From: an uncultured Flavobacteriales bacterium
GTDB lineage: Bacteria; Bacteroidota; Bacteroidia; Flavobacteriales_D; Crocinitomicaceae
Direction: 5' to 3'
Length of the DNA: 40,126 nt
Assembly (NCBI GenBank): GCA_913059205.1
Contig: CAJXRM010000021.1
Span: forward strand, 1-40,126
Below are positions 9,370-18,560 of the stretch, one piece after another (positions within the stretch are counted from its first letter, which is position 1; each line of letters begins with the position of its first letter). The notes beneath the pieces were generated by a model. It was not told the DNA's origin. It did no database searches and saw only the letters and a program-made list of their open reading frames with translations. Made by a program: the position numbers and the translations under genes.

Positions 9370-11475
9370 TTAAGCTTTAACAGTTCCTTTAATTTTCGCT
9401 ACTACTTCATCCGCGACATTTTTAGGAGTCTCTGCATAATGAGAGAATTCCATACTAGAAGTTGCACGACCTGAAGACATCGTTCTTAATTGTGTTACAT
9501 ATCCGAACATTTCTGATAATGGAACATCCGCTTTAACAACTTTTGAACCAGCTCTATCATCCATTCCTCTCATCGTACCACGACGACGGTTAAGGTCACC
9601 AACGATATCACCCATATTTTCTTCTGGTGTAACTACTTCAATTTTCATGATTGGCTCCAATAAAACTGGCTTTGCTTTTGGTAAAGCTTCTCTAAAGGCC
9701 ATTTTCGCACACAATTCAAAAGACAAAGCATCTGAATCGACTGCGTGGAAAGAACCATCTGTTAATTCAACTTTCATCGCATCCATTTGGAAACCAGCAA
9801 GAATACCATTTTTCATTGAATCTTTAAATCCTTTTTCAACTGAAGGAATAAATTCTCTTGGAATGTTACCACCTTTAATAGAGTTTACGAATTCAAGACC
9901 AGTTTTCTCTAAATCATCTTGAGGCATAATTTTAACAACGATATCCGCAAATTTTCCACGACCACCTGATTGTTTCTTGTATACTTCTCTATGATCAACT
10001 GGAGAAGTGATGTTTTCACGGTAAGACACTTGAGGTGCACCTTGATTCACTTCAACTTTAAATTCTCTTCTCAAACGATCCATAATGATATCCAAGTGAA
10101 GCTCACCCATACCAGAAATAATTGTTTGACCAGAATCTTCATCAGTATTTACTCTAAACGTAGGATCTTCCTCAGCAAGTTTATTCAAACCAACTCCTAA
10201 TTTATCCATATCCGCTTGAGTTTTTGGCTCAATTGCAATACCAATAACCGGATCAGGGAAGTTCATAGACTCCAATACGATTGGATGACCTTCTGCACAA
10301 AGAGTATCTCCTGTTTTAATATCTTTAAATCCTACAACAGCACCAATATCACCAGCTCCTAATACAGGAATTTGATTTTGTTTGTTTGCGTGCATTTGGA
10401 AGATACGCGAAATACGCTCCTTGTTTTCAGTACGAGAATTCATTACATATGAACCTGCATCCAATTTACCAGAATAAGCACGAACAAAACACAAACGACC
10501 AACATAAGGGTCTGTTGCAATTTTAAATGCTAAACCAGCAAATGGCTCGCTAAAGCTTGGCTTTCTTTTCTCTTCGTTTCCAGTTTTTGGATTCGTTCCA
10601 ACAATCGCCTCAACATCCATAGGAGATGGAAGAATTTCCATTACCATGTCAAGCATTGCCTGAACTCCTTTATTTTTAAACGCAGATCCACACATCATTG
10701 GTACTACTTTACCAGCGATAGTTGCTTCACGTAATGCATCTAAAATCTCTCTTTCTGTTAATGACTCCGAATCTTCAAAGTATTTTTCCATTAACGTTTC
10801 ATCGAATTCCGCTACAGCCTCAAGAAGTTCTTCTCTCAATTGTCTTGCTTCATCAATGATATCAGCTGGAATCTCAATTTCTTGGAATGTCATACCGAAG
10901 TCTTCCTCATTCCAAGTAATCCCTTTGAAGTTAATCAAATCAACTACACCTTTAAAATCATCTTCTGCTCCAATATTAATTTGAAGCGGTAAAGCGTGAC
11001 TTCCTAACATTTCTTTAACTTGCTTACACACATTTAAGAAATCTGCTCCTTGACGGTCCATTTTATTAACGAAACCAATTCTTGGAACATTGTAGTTGTT
11101 TGCTAATCTCCAGTTTGTTTCAGATTGTGGCTCAACACCATCAACTGCTGAAAACAAAAACACCAATCCATCCAATACACGTAATGAACGATTCACCTCA
11201 ACTGTAAAGTCAACGTGTCCAGGAGTATCAATAATATTCATGTGGTATTCTTGACCACGGTAGTTCCAATTCAACGTTGTTGCTGCAGAAGTAATCGTGA
11301 TACCACGCTCTTGCTCTTGCTCCATCCAGTCCATTGTTGCTCCACCTTCGTGAACCTCACCAATTTTATGATTTACACCACCGTAGAATAAAATACGCTC
11401 CGTTGTTGTCGTTTTACCAGCATCAATGTGCGCAGCAATACCAATGTTTCTTGTAAATTTAAGATCTCTTGCCAT
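9370..11475 (-). CDS. fusA: Elongation factor G
   Basis: GTPase that drives ribosomal translocation and, with ribosome recycling factor, recycling. The 701 residues have the P-loop [15 protein letters not shown] (G1 at residues 15-29), the switch segment [18 protein letters not shown] (G3) and NKMD (G4), followed by domains II-V including [20 protein letters not shown] and [20 protein letters not shown] near the C-terminus. Length is standard for a canonical EF-G. It is 5 bases after rpsG. Many Bacteroidota carry a second EF-G elsewhere; the position in the str cluster marks this as the main translational copy. Confidence 0.99.
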   Translation of the reverse strand: MARDLKFTRNIGIAAHIDAGKTTTTERILFYGGVNHKIGEVHEGGATMDWMEQEQERGITITSAATTLNWNYRGQEYHMNIIDTPGHVDFTVEVNRSLRVLDGLVFLFSAVDGVEPQSETNWRLANNYNVPRIGFVNKMDRQGADFLNVCKQVKEMLGSHALPLQINIGAEDDFKGVVDLINFKGITWNEEDFGMTFQEIEIPADIIDEARQLREELLEAVAEFDETLMEKYFEDSESLTEREILDALREATIAGKVVPMMCGSAFKNKGVQAMLDMVMEILPSPMDVEAIVGTNPKTGNEEKRKPSFSEPFAGLAFKIATDPYVGRLCFVRAYSGKLDAGSYVMNSRTENKERISRIFQMHANKQNQIPVLGAGDIGAVVGFKDIKTGDTLCAEGHPIVLESMNFPDPVIGIAIEPKTQADMDKLGVGLNKLAEEDPTFRVNTDEDSGQTIISGMGELHLDIIMDRLRREFKVEVNQGAPQVSYRENITSPVDHREVYKKQSGGRGKFADIVVKIMPQDDLEKTGLEFVNSIKGGNIPREFIPSVEKGFKDSMKNGILAGFQMDAMKVELTDGSFHAVDSDALSFELCAKMAFREALPKAKPVLLEPIMKIEVVTPEENMGDIVGDLNRRRGTMRGMDDRAGSKVVKADVPLSEMFGYVTQLRTMSSGRATSSMEFSHYAETPKNVADEVVAKIKGTVKA

Positions 11476-11480
11476 TATGA

Positions 11481-11951
11481 TTAAAATCTAAAGTGTGAGA
11501 ATGCTTTGTTTGCCTCAGCCATTCTTAATGTATCTTCTTTTTTCTTGTAAGCTGCACCTTCCTCTTTAGAAGCAGATAAAATTTCAAAAGCTAATTTTTG
11601 AGCCATTGTTTTTTCATTACGCTTACGAGAATATCCAATTAACCATTTCATGGCCAATGAATGCTTTCTTCCTTCTCTTACCGGAGTTGGAATTTGAAAT
11701 GTAGCTCCACCAACACGACGGCTACGTACTTCAACAACTGGAGTAACATTTTCCAATGCTTTTTTCCAAGTCTCTAATCCTGTTGCATCTTCTACCTTTT
11801 CATCAACAATCGAAATTGCATCGTAGAAAATTTTAAATGCCAAACTTTTTTTCCCGTCTAACATTAAGTTGTTTACAAACTTTGTTACTTGAACATCGTT
11901 AAACTTTGGGTCTGGAAGTATCGCTATCTTTTTTGCTTTTCTTCTTCTCAT
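11481..11951 (-). CDS. rpsG: 30S ribosomal protein S7
   Basis: Organises the 3' domain of 16S rRNA and forms part of the E site. The 156 residues begin [20 protein letters not shown] and include [20 protein letters not shown] and [20 protein letters not shown], the S7 signature. Length is normal. It is 21 bases after rpsL. Confidence 0.99.
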   Translation of the reverse strand: MRRRKAKKIAILPDPKFNDVQVTKFVNNLMLDGKKSLAFKIFYDAISIVDEKVEDATGLETWKKALENVTPVVEVRSRRVGGATFQIPTPVREGRKHSLAMKWLIGYSRKRNEKTMAQKLAFEILSASKEEGAAYKKKEDTLRMAEANKAFSHFRF

Positions 11952-11972
11952 CTTTTAAATCTTTTTAAAAGT

Positions 11973-12347
11973 TTATTTTTTAGGTCTTTTTGTTCCATAC
12001 TTCGAACGACGTTGAGTTCTTCCCTCAACTCCAGCTGTATCTTCAGCTCCACGTACAATGTGATAACGTACACCAGGAAGATCTTTTACCCTTCCTCCAC
12101 GTACCAATACCAATGAGTGCTCTTGTAAATTGTGACCTTCACCTCCGATATAGGCATTGACTTCCTTACCGTTGGTTAGTCTAACTCTCGCTACTTTACG
12201 CATTGCCGAGTTAGGCTTCTTAGGTGTAGTGGTGTAAACTCTTACACATACTCCTTTACGCTGGGGACATGAATCTAGAGCTGCTGATTTGCTCTTCTTC
12301 ACTACCGCTGTTCTCCCTTTGCGAACTAATTGTTGTATAGTTGGCAT
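11973..12347 (-). CDS. rpsL: 30S ribosomal protein S12
   Basis: Decoding-centre protein. The 124 residues begin [20 protein letters not shown] and include [20 protein letters not shown] and [20 protein letters not shown]. Lys43, Lys88 and Pro91, the usual sites of streptomycin-resistance substitutions, are all in the wild-type state, so nothing here predicts resistance through S12. It is the first gene of the 24-gene ribosomal locus in this window, with a promoter element about 60 bases upstream. Confidence 0.99.
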   Translation of the reverse strand: MPTIQQLVRKGRTAVVKKSKSAALDSCPQRKGVCVRVYTTTPKKPNSAMRKVARVRLTNGKEVNAYIGGEGHNLQEHSLVLVRGGRVKDLPGVRYHIVRGAEDTAGVEGRTQRRSKYGTKRPKK

Positions 12348-12641
12348 AAAAATACTGTTAACTTTAATTAATAAAAAAATTGCCCCAAAAACTCTTTTGA
12401 GGGGTGCAAAGATACGAGATTAAACTTAAAAACCTAGGGCTAACGAAAAAAAATGCACTTTTTTAACTGTGTAATGTGCATATCTATTGGTATTTAACTT
12501 AAATCCCTTTGTTTATCGGGATTTATATAATTTAAATTCCAGCTTAATTTTAATTGAAGATTTTTCAATTCTGCAATGTTCTCAAAAATAAACTTTTTCA
12601 GATTCTAAACAGAAAGCTTTTCTTAAATTCACGTAAAAAAA
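12348..12641. other. Divergent spacer between rpsL and an unknown gene
   Basis: Non-coding AT-rich spacer of 294 bases. Besides the rpsL promoter it holds three dyads: ATGCAC/GTGCAT (12453-12458 with 12476-12481), TAAATCCC/GGGATTTA (12500-12507 with 12518-12525) and AATTGAA/TTCAATT (12552-12558 with 12564-12570). No exact TAnnTTTG element faces the rightward gene; TTTG at 12508-12511 with TAATTTAA about 16 bases later is a weak candidate. No convincing small gene was found. Confidence 0.6.
12383..12414 (-). promoter_or_regulatory. Promoter and GC hairpin of the rpsL operon
   Basis: On the minus strand bases 12414-12407 read TATCTTTG, an exact match to the Bacteroidota -7 consensus TAnnTTTG. 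The -33 region is weak. Just downstream, CCCC (minus, 12404-12401) can pair with GGGG (12386-12383), with A/U pairs between. The predicted start site lies at about 12400-12404, so the hairpin would sit at the very 5' end of the transcript and could be only partly transcribed. Confidence 0.6.
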
Positions 12642-13250
12642 ATGATGAGAGTAATTTTTTTTTCAATTATTTGTTTAGTAAAAATATCTTCTTTCTCACA
12701 AATTGAGGACAACCTCAAATTTGACTTGTTAAATATTCAAACTAGACAACAGAACTTTGCTAAAACGAGTATGATTTCGCTTAATTCATGGGCAATTGCT
12801 AACATTGGATATGGCTCCATTGCAACCTTTCACTCAAATGGTGAAGCAAAATATTTCCATCAAATGAATGCAATTTGGAATGTTGTTAATTTAGGAATAG
12901 GAATTCCAGGTATTATTGGAGCACACAAGAAACAACAACCAAAGAGCTTACTTGAATTAAATGAATATCAGCATAAACTGGAGAAAGTATATTTTATAAA
13001 TGCAGGATTGGATGTCGCTTATATCGCGACCGGTGGAATACTTCGATTAGCAGGATCAAATAAAAGCCTTGATATCAAGAACAGATTAAAAGGATATGGG
13101 AATTCACTTTTGATGCAAGGAGGTTATTTACTATTTCATGATATAGCCATGATCTTACTTTACAAAACAAATGGTAAATTACTTTCTAAAACTTGGAGTA
13201 AAGTGACAATTAGTACGTATGGATTAAATTTAAAAGTACAATTTCATTAA
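12642..13250 (+). CDS. Unrecognised exported or membrane protein
   Basis: I do not recognise a family with confidence. The 202-residue product starts with a probable signal peptide (MMRVIFFSIICLVKISSFSQ), which ends in the SFSQ pattern common in Bacteroidota exported proteins. The mature part has a motif-like segment RQQNFAKTSMISLNSWAIAN, and hydrophobic stretches near residues 50-62, 78-92, 116-130 and 155-172, so it may be a small integral membrane protein. The repeated Gly/Asn-rich hydrophobic pattern suggests helices packed in the inner membrane, but the localisation is inference. A second Met follows the first immediately, so either may start. It lies 43 bases before the glycosyltransferase-like gene and may be cotranscribed with it. 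Confidence 0.7.
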   Translation: MMRVIFFSIICLVKISSFSQIEDNLKFDLLNIQTRQQNFAKTSMISLNSWAIANIGYGSIATFHSNGEAKYFHQMNAIWNVVNLGIGIPGIIGAHKKQQPKSLLELNEYQHKLEKVYFINAGLDVAYIATGGILRLAGSNKSLDIKNRLKGYGNSLLMQGGYLLFHDIAMILLYKTNGKLLSKTWSKVTISTYGLNLKVQFH

Positions 13251-13293
13251 CGACCAACAAAAAACTCTTAACTAAATTATTTACTTTCACGAA

Positions 13294-15057
13294 ATGAAAA
13301 TCAAGGAATTCTCTTTTAAAGTTATCCTTTTCATTTCAATCATTTTTTCAATTAATTTTTACAACAATATTGAAAAAGTCGTGAATGATTCCAATCGTTG
13401 CATTTGCAGCTATGATGGTTTCGGTTATTACATGTACAATCCATATCTTTTTAGCAGAGGTTCACTAAATTTAAATTCAGATTGGGCTAAGGAAATTCAA
13501 AATAGATATTGTGATAGCACAATAGTATATCAATTTCATCCTGCTCGAAATGGAAATGAATTGAACATCTATCACTTGGGATTAGCCATTGTTCAATTAC
13601 CTTCTTACTTATTAGGCGACATAACCGCTTCTGTACTACACTATGAAAGAGATGGTTTTAGTAAGCCTTATCATTTTTTCTACCTATTAAATACTTTACT
13701 TTTTATCTTTCTTGGCTTATTGTACTTAAGAAAACTCTTAAAATTATTCTTTAACGATAAAACTACAGGGCTATCAATTCTTTTCGTTTATCTTGGTACA
13801 AATGCACTCGTCACTTTTGGTATTCAATACGACTTAACGCACCTCTATTTATTTGCTTTAAATTCAATTTTTCTTTTTCACTTATTCCAATTTCATCAAA
13901 GGGAAAATAAAAAAAGCCTGATCCTGGCAGCATTGTTTCTAGGACTAACCGTTTGTATTCGACCGACTCAAGCGCTAATGGGTATTATTCCCCTTTTTAT
14001 TTTGCTTAACAAGTACAAAACAGCCAAAGTTCAGGCAGTGAAAAAATTACTTTGGTTTCCTTTTTTTGGATTAGTCTGGAACATCCCGCAGTTCTATTAC
14101 TGGTATTCCATTGGAGGAGAGCTTTTAATTCCCAATATGCACACTGAAGAAATTATAATTATTGATCCTAATATTATTGACTTTCTTTTTTCCTATAAAA
14201 AAGGCTGGCTCATATACAGTCCAATTTTTTTAATCTTACCATTTGGGTTCTTCCAATTATATAAAAAAAATCGAATTTTATTTTGGTCCAGCAGCACGTT
14301 TATTTTCATGTACATACTTGTGATGAGTTCTTGGGAGTGCTGGTGGTATGCGAATTCTTTCGGATCTCGTGTAATGACGGATATTTATCCCCTTTTAGCG
14401 ATAGTGATTGGATACGCAATAGTAAGTACAACTAATTTTAAGAAAAGAATTGGATTGTTTTCATTCGCGTCCTTATGTGTAGGACTTTCTTTATTTCAAA
14501 GCTATCAATCAATAATGTACATTATTCATCCCGAAAGAATGACAAAAGAACAGTATTGGCATGTATTTGGAAAAACAGAAGTTAGCGATGCAATTCGACT
14601 CGAAATTGATCGAGAAAAAACAGATTGGATTGATCAGTTGAAAGAGTATGAAAAATGCGGAATTGATCATCAAAATAAAATAATCTATTCATTTAAAGGT
14701 CCGATGATTGCGTTACCAACTGAGGATTTAACAATCGACAAGTTTAAACTTTTTGACAAAATCCCAAATGATGAAACGTGCTTCATAGTGTCATTCAGTG
14801 TTTACACTTCAGATTCCACAAAATCGTCGCAACTTCGCATGGAAACTATCAGCGATTTTAATTGCTATGCTTGGGACAATTATGAGATTTCCTTAGGGAA
14901 AGTTCAAAATCAGTACAAAGAATACACCGTCAAATTCAACCTCAAAAACATTCGTCACAAAAATGACAAAATGCAGATATACATTGACAATGACAACGAT
15001 GTTGAAATCAAAATAAAAGACTTTAAAATAAGGGCAATTACCCTTCTGCGAAACTAA
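13294..15057 (+). CDS. GT-C-like membrane glycosyltransferase
   Basis: The 587-residue protein has about ten to eleven hydrophobic segments in residues 1-420, then a soluble C-terminal part of about 150 residues. The first periplasmic loop holds CSYDGFGYYMYNPYLF, with an acidic residue placed where GT-C enzymes (dolichyl-phosphate-mannose mannosyltransferase or ArnT type) carry their catalytic Asp. A later loop has CIRPTQALMG and GSRVMTDIYP, patterns often seen in Bacteroidota members of this class. The expected role is transfer of a sugar from a lipid-linked donor on the periplasmic side; donor and acceptor cannot be told. The C-terminal region looks beta-rich, like a carbohydrate-binding module. 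Its stop codon overlaps that of the convergent dehydrogenase gene. Confidence 0.65.
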   Translation: MKIKEFSFKVILFISIIFSINFYNNIEKVVNDSNRCICSYDGFGYYMYNPYLFSRGSLNLNSDWAKEIQNRYCDSTIVYQFHPARNGNELNIYHLGLAIVQLPSYLLGDITASVLHYERDGFSKPYHFFYLLNTLLFIFLGLLYLRKLLKLFFNDKTTGLSILFVYLGTNALVTFGIQYDLTHLYLFALNSIFLFHLFQFHQRENKKSLILAALFLGLTVCIRPTQALMGIIPLFILLNKYKTAKVQAVKKLLWFPFFGLVWNIPQFYYWYSIGGELLIPNMHTEEIIIIDPNIIDFLFSYKKGWLIYSPIFLILPFGFFQLYKKNRILFWSSSTFIFMYILVMSSWECWWYANSFGSRVMTDIYPLLAIVIGYAIVSTTNFKKRIGLFSFASLCVGLSLFQSYQSIMYIIHPERMTKEQYWHVFGKTEVSDAIRLEIDREKTDWIDQLKEYEKCGIDHQNKIIYSFKGPMIALPTEDLTIDKFKLFDKIPNDETCFIVSFSVYTSDSTKSSQLRMETISDFNCYAWDNYEISLGKVQNQYKEYTVKFNLKNIRHKNDKMQIYIDNDNDVEIKIKDFKIRAITLLRN

Positions 15058-16034
15058 TTTCTGTATAAAGTTGTTTTCACCGCATTAATTACTCGTGCCG
15101 TATTTGGCAATGCCTCATCAATTAGTGTTGGCGAAAATGCAAATGGAGTATCTGCTTGTGTAACACGCATTACAGGTGCATCCAAAAAATCAAATGCATA
15201 ACGTTGTAAATGGTAAGCAATCTCAGAAGAAATAGATGCCAAAGGCCAAGCTTCTTCAACTACAACACAACGATTTGTTTTTTTGATGGACTCAACAACA
15301 GCCCCATAATCGATTGGACGAACAGAGCGTAAATCAATAATCTCACAAGAAATACCTTCCTTTTCTAATGCTTCAGCAGCCTCGTGAACAACTTTTATAA
15401 TTTTCCCAAATGAAACCAAAGTCACATCCGTTCCCTTTCTTTTTATATCTGCTACTCCGATCGGAATAATGTATTCACCTTCTGGAATTTCTCCCTTATC
15501 TCCGTACATTTTTTCCGACTCCAAAAATACAATTGGATCATTATCACGGATGGCAGCCTTCATTAATCCCTTTGCATCATAAGGTGTTGAAGGAACAACT
15601 ACTTTCAATCCAGGGAAGTTCGCGTAAAACGACTCAAAACTTTGAGAGTGTGTTGCACCTAGCTGTCCTGCAGGACCATTTCCACCTCTAAAAACAATTG
15701 GACAATGGTATTGACCACCAGACATTTGTAACATTTTCGCTGCACTGTTGATTATTTGATCAGCTGCAAGTATCGCAAAATTCCAAGTCATAAACTCAAC
15801 TATCGGTCTAAGACCATTCATTGAGGCACCAACTGCAATACCAGTAAATCCAAGTTCAGCAATCGGAGTATCAATTACTCTTTTCGGTCCAAATTCATCA
15901 AGCATACCTTGAGAAACCTTATACGCTCCGTTGTATTCAGCAACTTCTTCACCTAATAAAAACACGCTTTTATCGCGACGCATTTCTTCGGACATACCTT
16001 CTCTAAGTGCTTCTCTAAATTGTACCGTTTTCAT
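15054..16034 (-). CDS. pdhB: Pyruvate (2-oxo acid) dehydrogenase E1 beta subunit
   Basis: Beta subunit of the thiamine-diphosphate-dependent E1 component, which oxidatively decarboxylates pyruvate or a branched-chain 2-oxo acid. The 326 residues begin MKTVQFREALREGMSEEMRR and show FLLGEEVAEYNGAYKVSQGM, DTPIAELGFTGIAVGASMNG, FRGGNGPAGQLGATHSQSFE and the C-terminal transketolase domain with ISCEIIDLRSVRPIDYGAVV. A start 14 codons further upstream is possible, but this ATG at 16034 matches the family N-terminus and lies 30 bases after a promoter element. The alpha subunit and E2/E3 genes are not adjacent, which is common when E1 is split. Pyruvate is the likeliest substrate, but branched-chain use cannot be excluded. 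Confidence 0.9.
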   Translation of the reverse strand: MKTVQFREALREGMSEEMRRDKSVFLLGEEVAEYNGAYKVSQGMLDEFGPKRVIDTPIAELGFTGIAVGASMNGLRPIVEFMTWNFAILAADQIINSAAKMLQMSGGQYHCPIVFRGGNGPAGQLGATHSQSFESFYANFPGLKVVVPSTPYDAKGLMKAAIRDNDPIVFLESEKMYGDKGEIPEGEYIIPIGVADIKRKGTDVTLVSFGKIIKVVHEAAEALEKEGISCEIIDLRSVRPIDYGAVVESIKKTNRCVVVEEAWPLASISSEIAYHLQRYAFDFLDAPVMRVTQADTPFAFSPTLIDEALPNTARVINAVKTTLYRN

Positions 16035-16064
16035 TGTAATTAATTTAAATCCATTTTGGGGAGC

Positions 16065-16072
16065 CAAATGTA
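16065..16072 (-). promoter_or_regulatory. -7 promoter element for pdhB
   Basis: On the minus strand this reads TACATTTG, an exact TAnnTTTG match, 30 bases before the chosen pdhB ATG. It lies downstream of the longer alternative start (16076), which would be left out of the transcript; this supports the shorter start. No clear -33 TTTG is seen. Confidence 0.5.
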
Positions 16073-16183
16073 ACAAAAAATCAAAATAATATTCATTTAA
16101 AAAATAAAGAATCTGCCTTAAATCATAAAAAAACAGGTTTAAATTGTTAATTTCGCAACCACTTAAGAAAAAAAATATTCTAT

Positions 16184-16924
16184 ATGAAAATACTAGTTTG
16201 TATTAGTAAATCTCCAGATACAACTTCTAAAATCGCGTTTAGCGACGGAAATACGAAGTTTGATGAGAATGGAGTACAATATATCGTGAACCCATACGAT
16301 GAGTGGTATGCACTTGTTCGTGCTTTAGAATTAAAAGAAGCAAACGGAGGTTCGGTAACCATTATTACTGTTGGTACTGCAGAAGATGATGCAATAATGA
16401 GAAAAGCACTTGCAATTGGTGCGGATGATGCGGTTCGTATTGATATGGCTGCAACTGATGCTTTTTCTGTTTCAATGCAAATTGCTGAATATGCAAAATC
16501 GAATGGATTTGACATGGTATTGACAGGAAAAGAAACCATCAACTACAATGGTTCGCAAGTTGGAGCAATGATTGCCGAGGCAATGGATTTACCATTTATC
16601 TCCTTGGCTTCAAAATTAGAAATGAACGGATCTACAGCTACACTTGAAACAGAAATTGTTGGTGGAGTTCAAATCGTTGAAGTAAATACTCCAGTGGTAA
16701 TTTCATGTGCAAAAGGAATGGCTGAACAACGCATCCCAAACATGCGTGGAATTATGGCAGCACGAACGAAACCTTTAACGGTTGTTTCTCCAACTTCCAA
16801 TGACGTATTAACAGCATTTGAAACCTATTCTTTACCTGCTGCTAAAACAGCATGTAAAATGATAGATCCTGAAAATATGGATGAATTGGTTGAATTATTA
16901 CACAACGAAGCAAAAGTAATTTAA
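16184..16924 (+). CDS. etfB: Electron transfer flavoprotein beta subunit
   Basis: Small subunit of the ETF heterodimer, which accepts electrons from acyl-CoA dehydrogenases and passes them towards the quinone pool. It binds AMP. The 246 residues begin MKILVCISKSPDTTSKIAFS and contain NPYDEWYALVRALELKE, the segment VLTGKETINYNGSQVGAMIA, and the ETF-beta signature-like VEVNTPVVISCAKGMAEQRI plus PNMRGIMAARTKPL. Its stop is 3 bases before the etfA start, so the two are cotranslated. A near-match -7 element (TAATTTCG, 16148-16155) lies 28 bases upstream of the start. Confidence 0.95.
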   Translation: MKILVCISKSPDTTSKIAFSDGNTKFDENGVQYIVNPYDEWYALVRALELKEANGGSVTIITVGTAEDDAIMRKALAIGADDAVRIDMAATDAFSVSMQIAEYAKSNGFDMVLTGKETINYNGSQVGAMIAEAMDLPFISLASKLEMNGSTATLETEIVGGVQIVEVNTPVVISCAKGMAEQRIPNMRGIMAARTKPLTVVSPTSNDVLTAFETYSLPAAKTACKMIDPENMDELVELLHNEAKVI

Positions 16925-16927
16925 GAT

Positions 16928-17866
16928 ATGTCAACATTAGTATATATAAATAGTCGTAATGGTTTAGCAAAAAATGCGCTAGAAGCTGTTACATACGGAA
17001 AAAAATTAGGAAACGAAGTTACTGTAATCACTACTGGTAGTGCAGACGATGTAACTTTGGCGAAATTAGGCGAATACGGAGCTTCTAAGGTGTTGGTTGA
17101 TAAATCAGTTTCTGGTGATGATTCTCAACAATTGACACGTGTAATTGCGACTGCGGCTCAGGCTGTAGGAGCAACAACAATTGTATTTTCGCATGATTTA
17201 ACGGCGAAAGCAGTTGCACCAAGATTATCGGTTCGTTTAAAAGCGGGACTTATCTCTGGAGCAATCGCTGTTCCTGAAGGAGATACAGTAAAGGTAAATG
17301 TCTTCTCTGGAAAAGCATTCGGAAATGTAAAAGTAACTTCAGCTGTGAAGATTATTTCGCTTCTTCCAAACAGTATTCAACCAGAACAAAATGGAAGTGC
17401 GTGTCCTGTTGAATCTTTCAACGGCAATGCTGGTGACGCAAGAGTAAAACTACTTGACACGAAAGTTCCTGAGGGAGAAATACCATTACCGGAAGCGGAA
17501 TTGGTGGTTTCTGCAGGTCGCGGTTTAAAAGGGCCAGAAAACTGGGGAATGGTTGAAGATTTAGCAAAAGTATTGGGTGCAGCAACAGCATGCTCACGAC
17601 CAGTTGCTGATATCGGATGGAGACCACATCACGAACATGTTGGACAGACTGGTGTTGCCATTCGTCCAAACTTATACATTGCAGCAGGAATTTCTGGTGC
17701 AATTCAGCACTTAGCTGGAGTGAATGGTTCGAAAGTGATCGTTGTTATCAATACAGATGCTGAAGCTCCATTTTTTAAAGCGGCAGATTACGGTATTTTA
17801 GGAGATGCTTTTGAAGTTCTTCCAAGATTGACCGAAGCGATTAAAAAATTCAAGAGTTCAAATTAA
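16928..17866 (+). CDS. etfA: Electron transfer flavoprotein alpha subunit
   Basis: FAD-binding large subunit of ETF. The 312-residue product has an N-terminal alpha/beta domain and a C-terminal FAD domain, with VSAGRGLKGPENWGMVEDLA, the conserved QTG in HHEHVGQTGVAIRPN, and the ETF-alpha signature LYIAAGISGAIQHLAGVNGS followed by INTDAEAPFFKAADYGI. Size is normal. It pairs with etfB 3 bases upstream. A strong hairpin 41 bases after its stop probably ends the transcript. Expected to serve fatty-acid or amino-acid oxidation; no acyl-CoA dehydrogenase is in the window. Confidence 0.96.
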   Translation: MSTLVYINSRNGLAKNALEAVTYGKKLGNEVTVITTGSADDVTLAKLGEYGASKVLVDKSVSGDDSQQLTRVIATAAQAVGATTIVFSHDLTAKAVAPRLSVRLKAGLISGAIAVPEGDTVKVNVFSGKAFGNVKVTSAVKIISLLPNSIQPEQNGSACPVESFNGNAGDARVKLLDTKVPEGEIPLPEAELVVSAGRGLKGPENWGMVEDLAKVLGAATACSRPVADIGWRPHHEHVGQTGVAIRPNLYIAAGISGAIQHLAGVNGSKVIVVINTDAEAPFFKAADYGILGDAFEVLPRLTEAIKKFKSSN

Positions 17867-17906
17867 TTAATTCTTAGAAGAAATATTATTTTTACGTGAA
17901 CATTGA

Positions 17907-17938
17907 AAATAGGGAAGTAAATCATTGCTTCCCTATTT
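17907..17938 (+). terminator. Hairpin terminator after etfA
   Basis: A perfect 11-base stem, AAATAGGGAAG (17907-17917) with CTTCCCTATTT (17928-17938), encloses a 10-base loop. The right arm ends in a short T run and AT-rich sequence follows. It lies between etfA and the nuclease gene and reads as an intrinsic terminator for etfBA. Confidence 0.75.
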
Positions 17939-17972
17939 ATTCGGATTTTATCTAAAAACATAGCGAGCGGAA

Positions 17973-18560
17973 ATGGAAAAAATAAAACTAGAAATCGTAG
18001 GTCTTTCATACAGCCAAACTCAGTCTGGCGCCTATGCATTAGTTTTATCTGAAGTGAATGGAAATCGTCGTTTACCTATTATTATAGGAGGATTTGAAGC
18101 GCAAGCAATTGCAATTGAATTGGAGAAAATGGTTCCAACACGACCGCTGACCCACGATTTATTTAAAAGTTTTGCTACGAATTTTGCTATAGAAGTAAAA
18201 GAAGTCATTGTTTATAAATTAGTAGAAGGGATTTTCTATTCTAAACTGATTTGTGAGCACAACGGAACTATTTCAGAAATAGATGCTCGCACTTCAGATG
18301 CGATTGCAATTGGTGTTCGATTTAATTGCCCTGTTTATACGTATGAAAGCATTTTAGCTTCTGCAGGAATACTCTTAGACGAAAATGATATAGATGAGAA
18401 CGATTTCTTGTCTGAATCAATTGAAGAACCATCTGAGGAAGATATAATTTCTTCGCAAACTGCTGAAGAATTAGAAAATCAACTAAACCAAGCTATCGAA
18501 AATGAGGACTATGAATTGGCTTCTAAAATCAGAGATGAAATTCAAAGGCGTCAAGCTTAG
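17973..18560 (+). CDS. Bifunctional nuclease family protein (DUF151) with UVR motif
   Basis: The 195-residue protein begins MEKIKLEIVGLSYSQTQSGA. It contains the DUF151/BFN core (about residues 1-135) with LPIIIGGFEAQAIAIELEKM, TRPLTHDLFKSFATNF and the conserved IDARTSDAIAIGVRFNCPVY. Plant and bacterial members of this family have been reported to degrade RNA and DNA. After an acidic linker (residues 137-160) the C-terminus (about 163-195) is a UvrB/UvrC-type UVR helix pair, ELENQLNQAIENEDYELASK, a usual companion domain. It lies 34 bases after the etfA terminator, and its end overlaps the transporter gene by 26 bases, so the two are cotranslated. Confidence 0.9.
   Translation: MEKIKLEIVGLSYSQTQSGAYALVLSEVNGNRRLPIIIGGFEAQAIAIELEKMVPTRPLTHDLFKSFATNFAIEVKEVIVYKLVEGIFYSKLICEHNGTISEIDARTSDAIAIGVRFNCPVYTYESILASAGILLDENDIDENDFLSESIEEPSEEDIISSQTAEELENQLNQAIENEDYELASKIRDEIQRRQA

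Noticed and set aside
2132..12116. Plus-strand frames opposite the ribosomal genes
   Set aside because: Each lies fully or almost fully opposite a strongly conserved ribosomal gene, with no independent signal.
12453..12497. 14-codon frame in the rpsL divergent spacer
   Set aside because: Too short, no signals, and expected by chance in this composition.
16035..16076. 14-codon N-terminal extension of pdhB
   Set aside because: It is not part of the family N-terminus and its ATG lies upstream of the likely transcription start.
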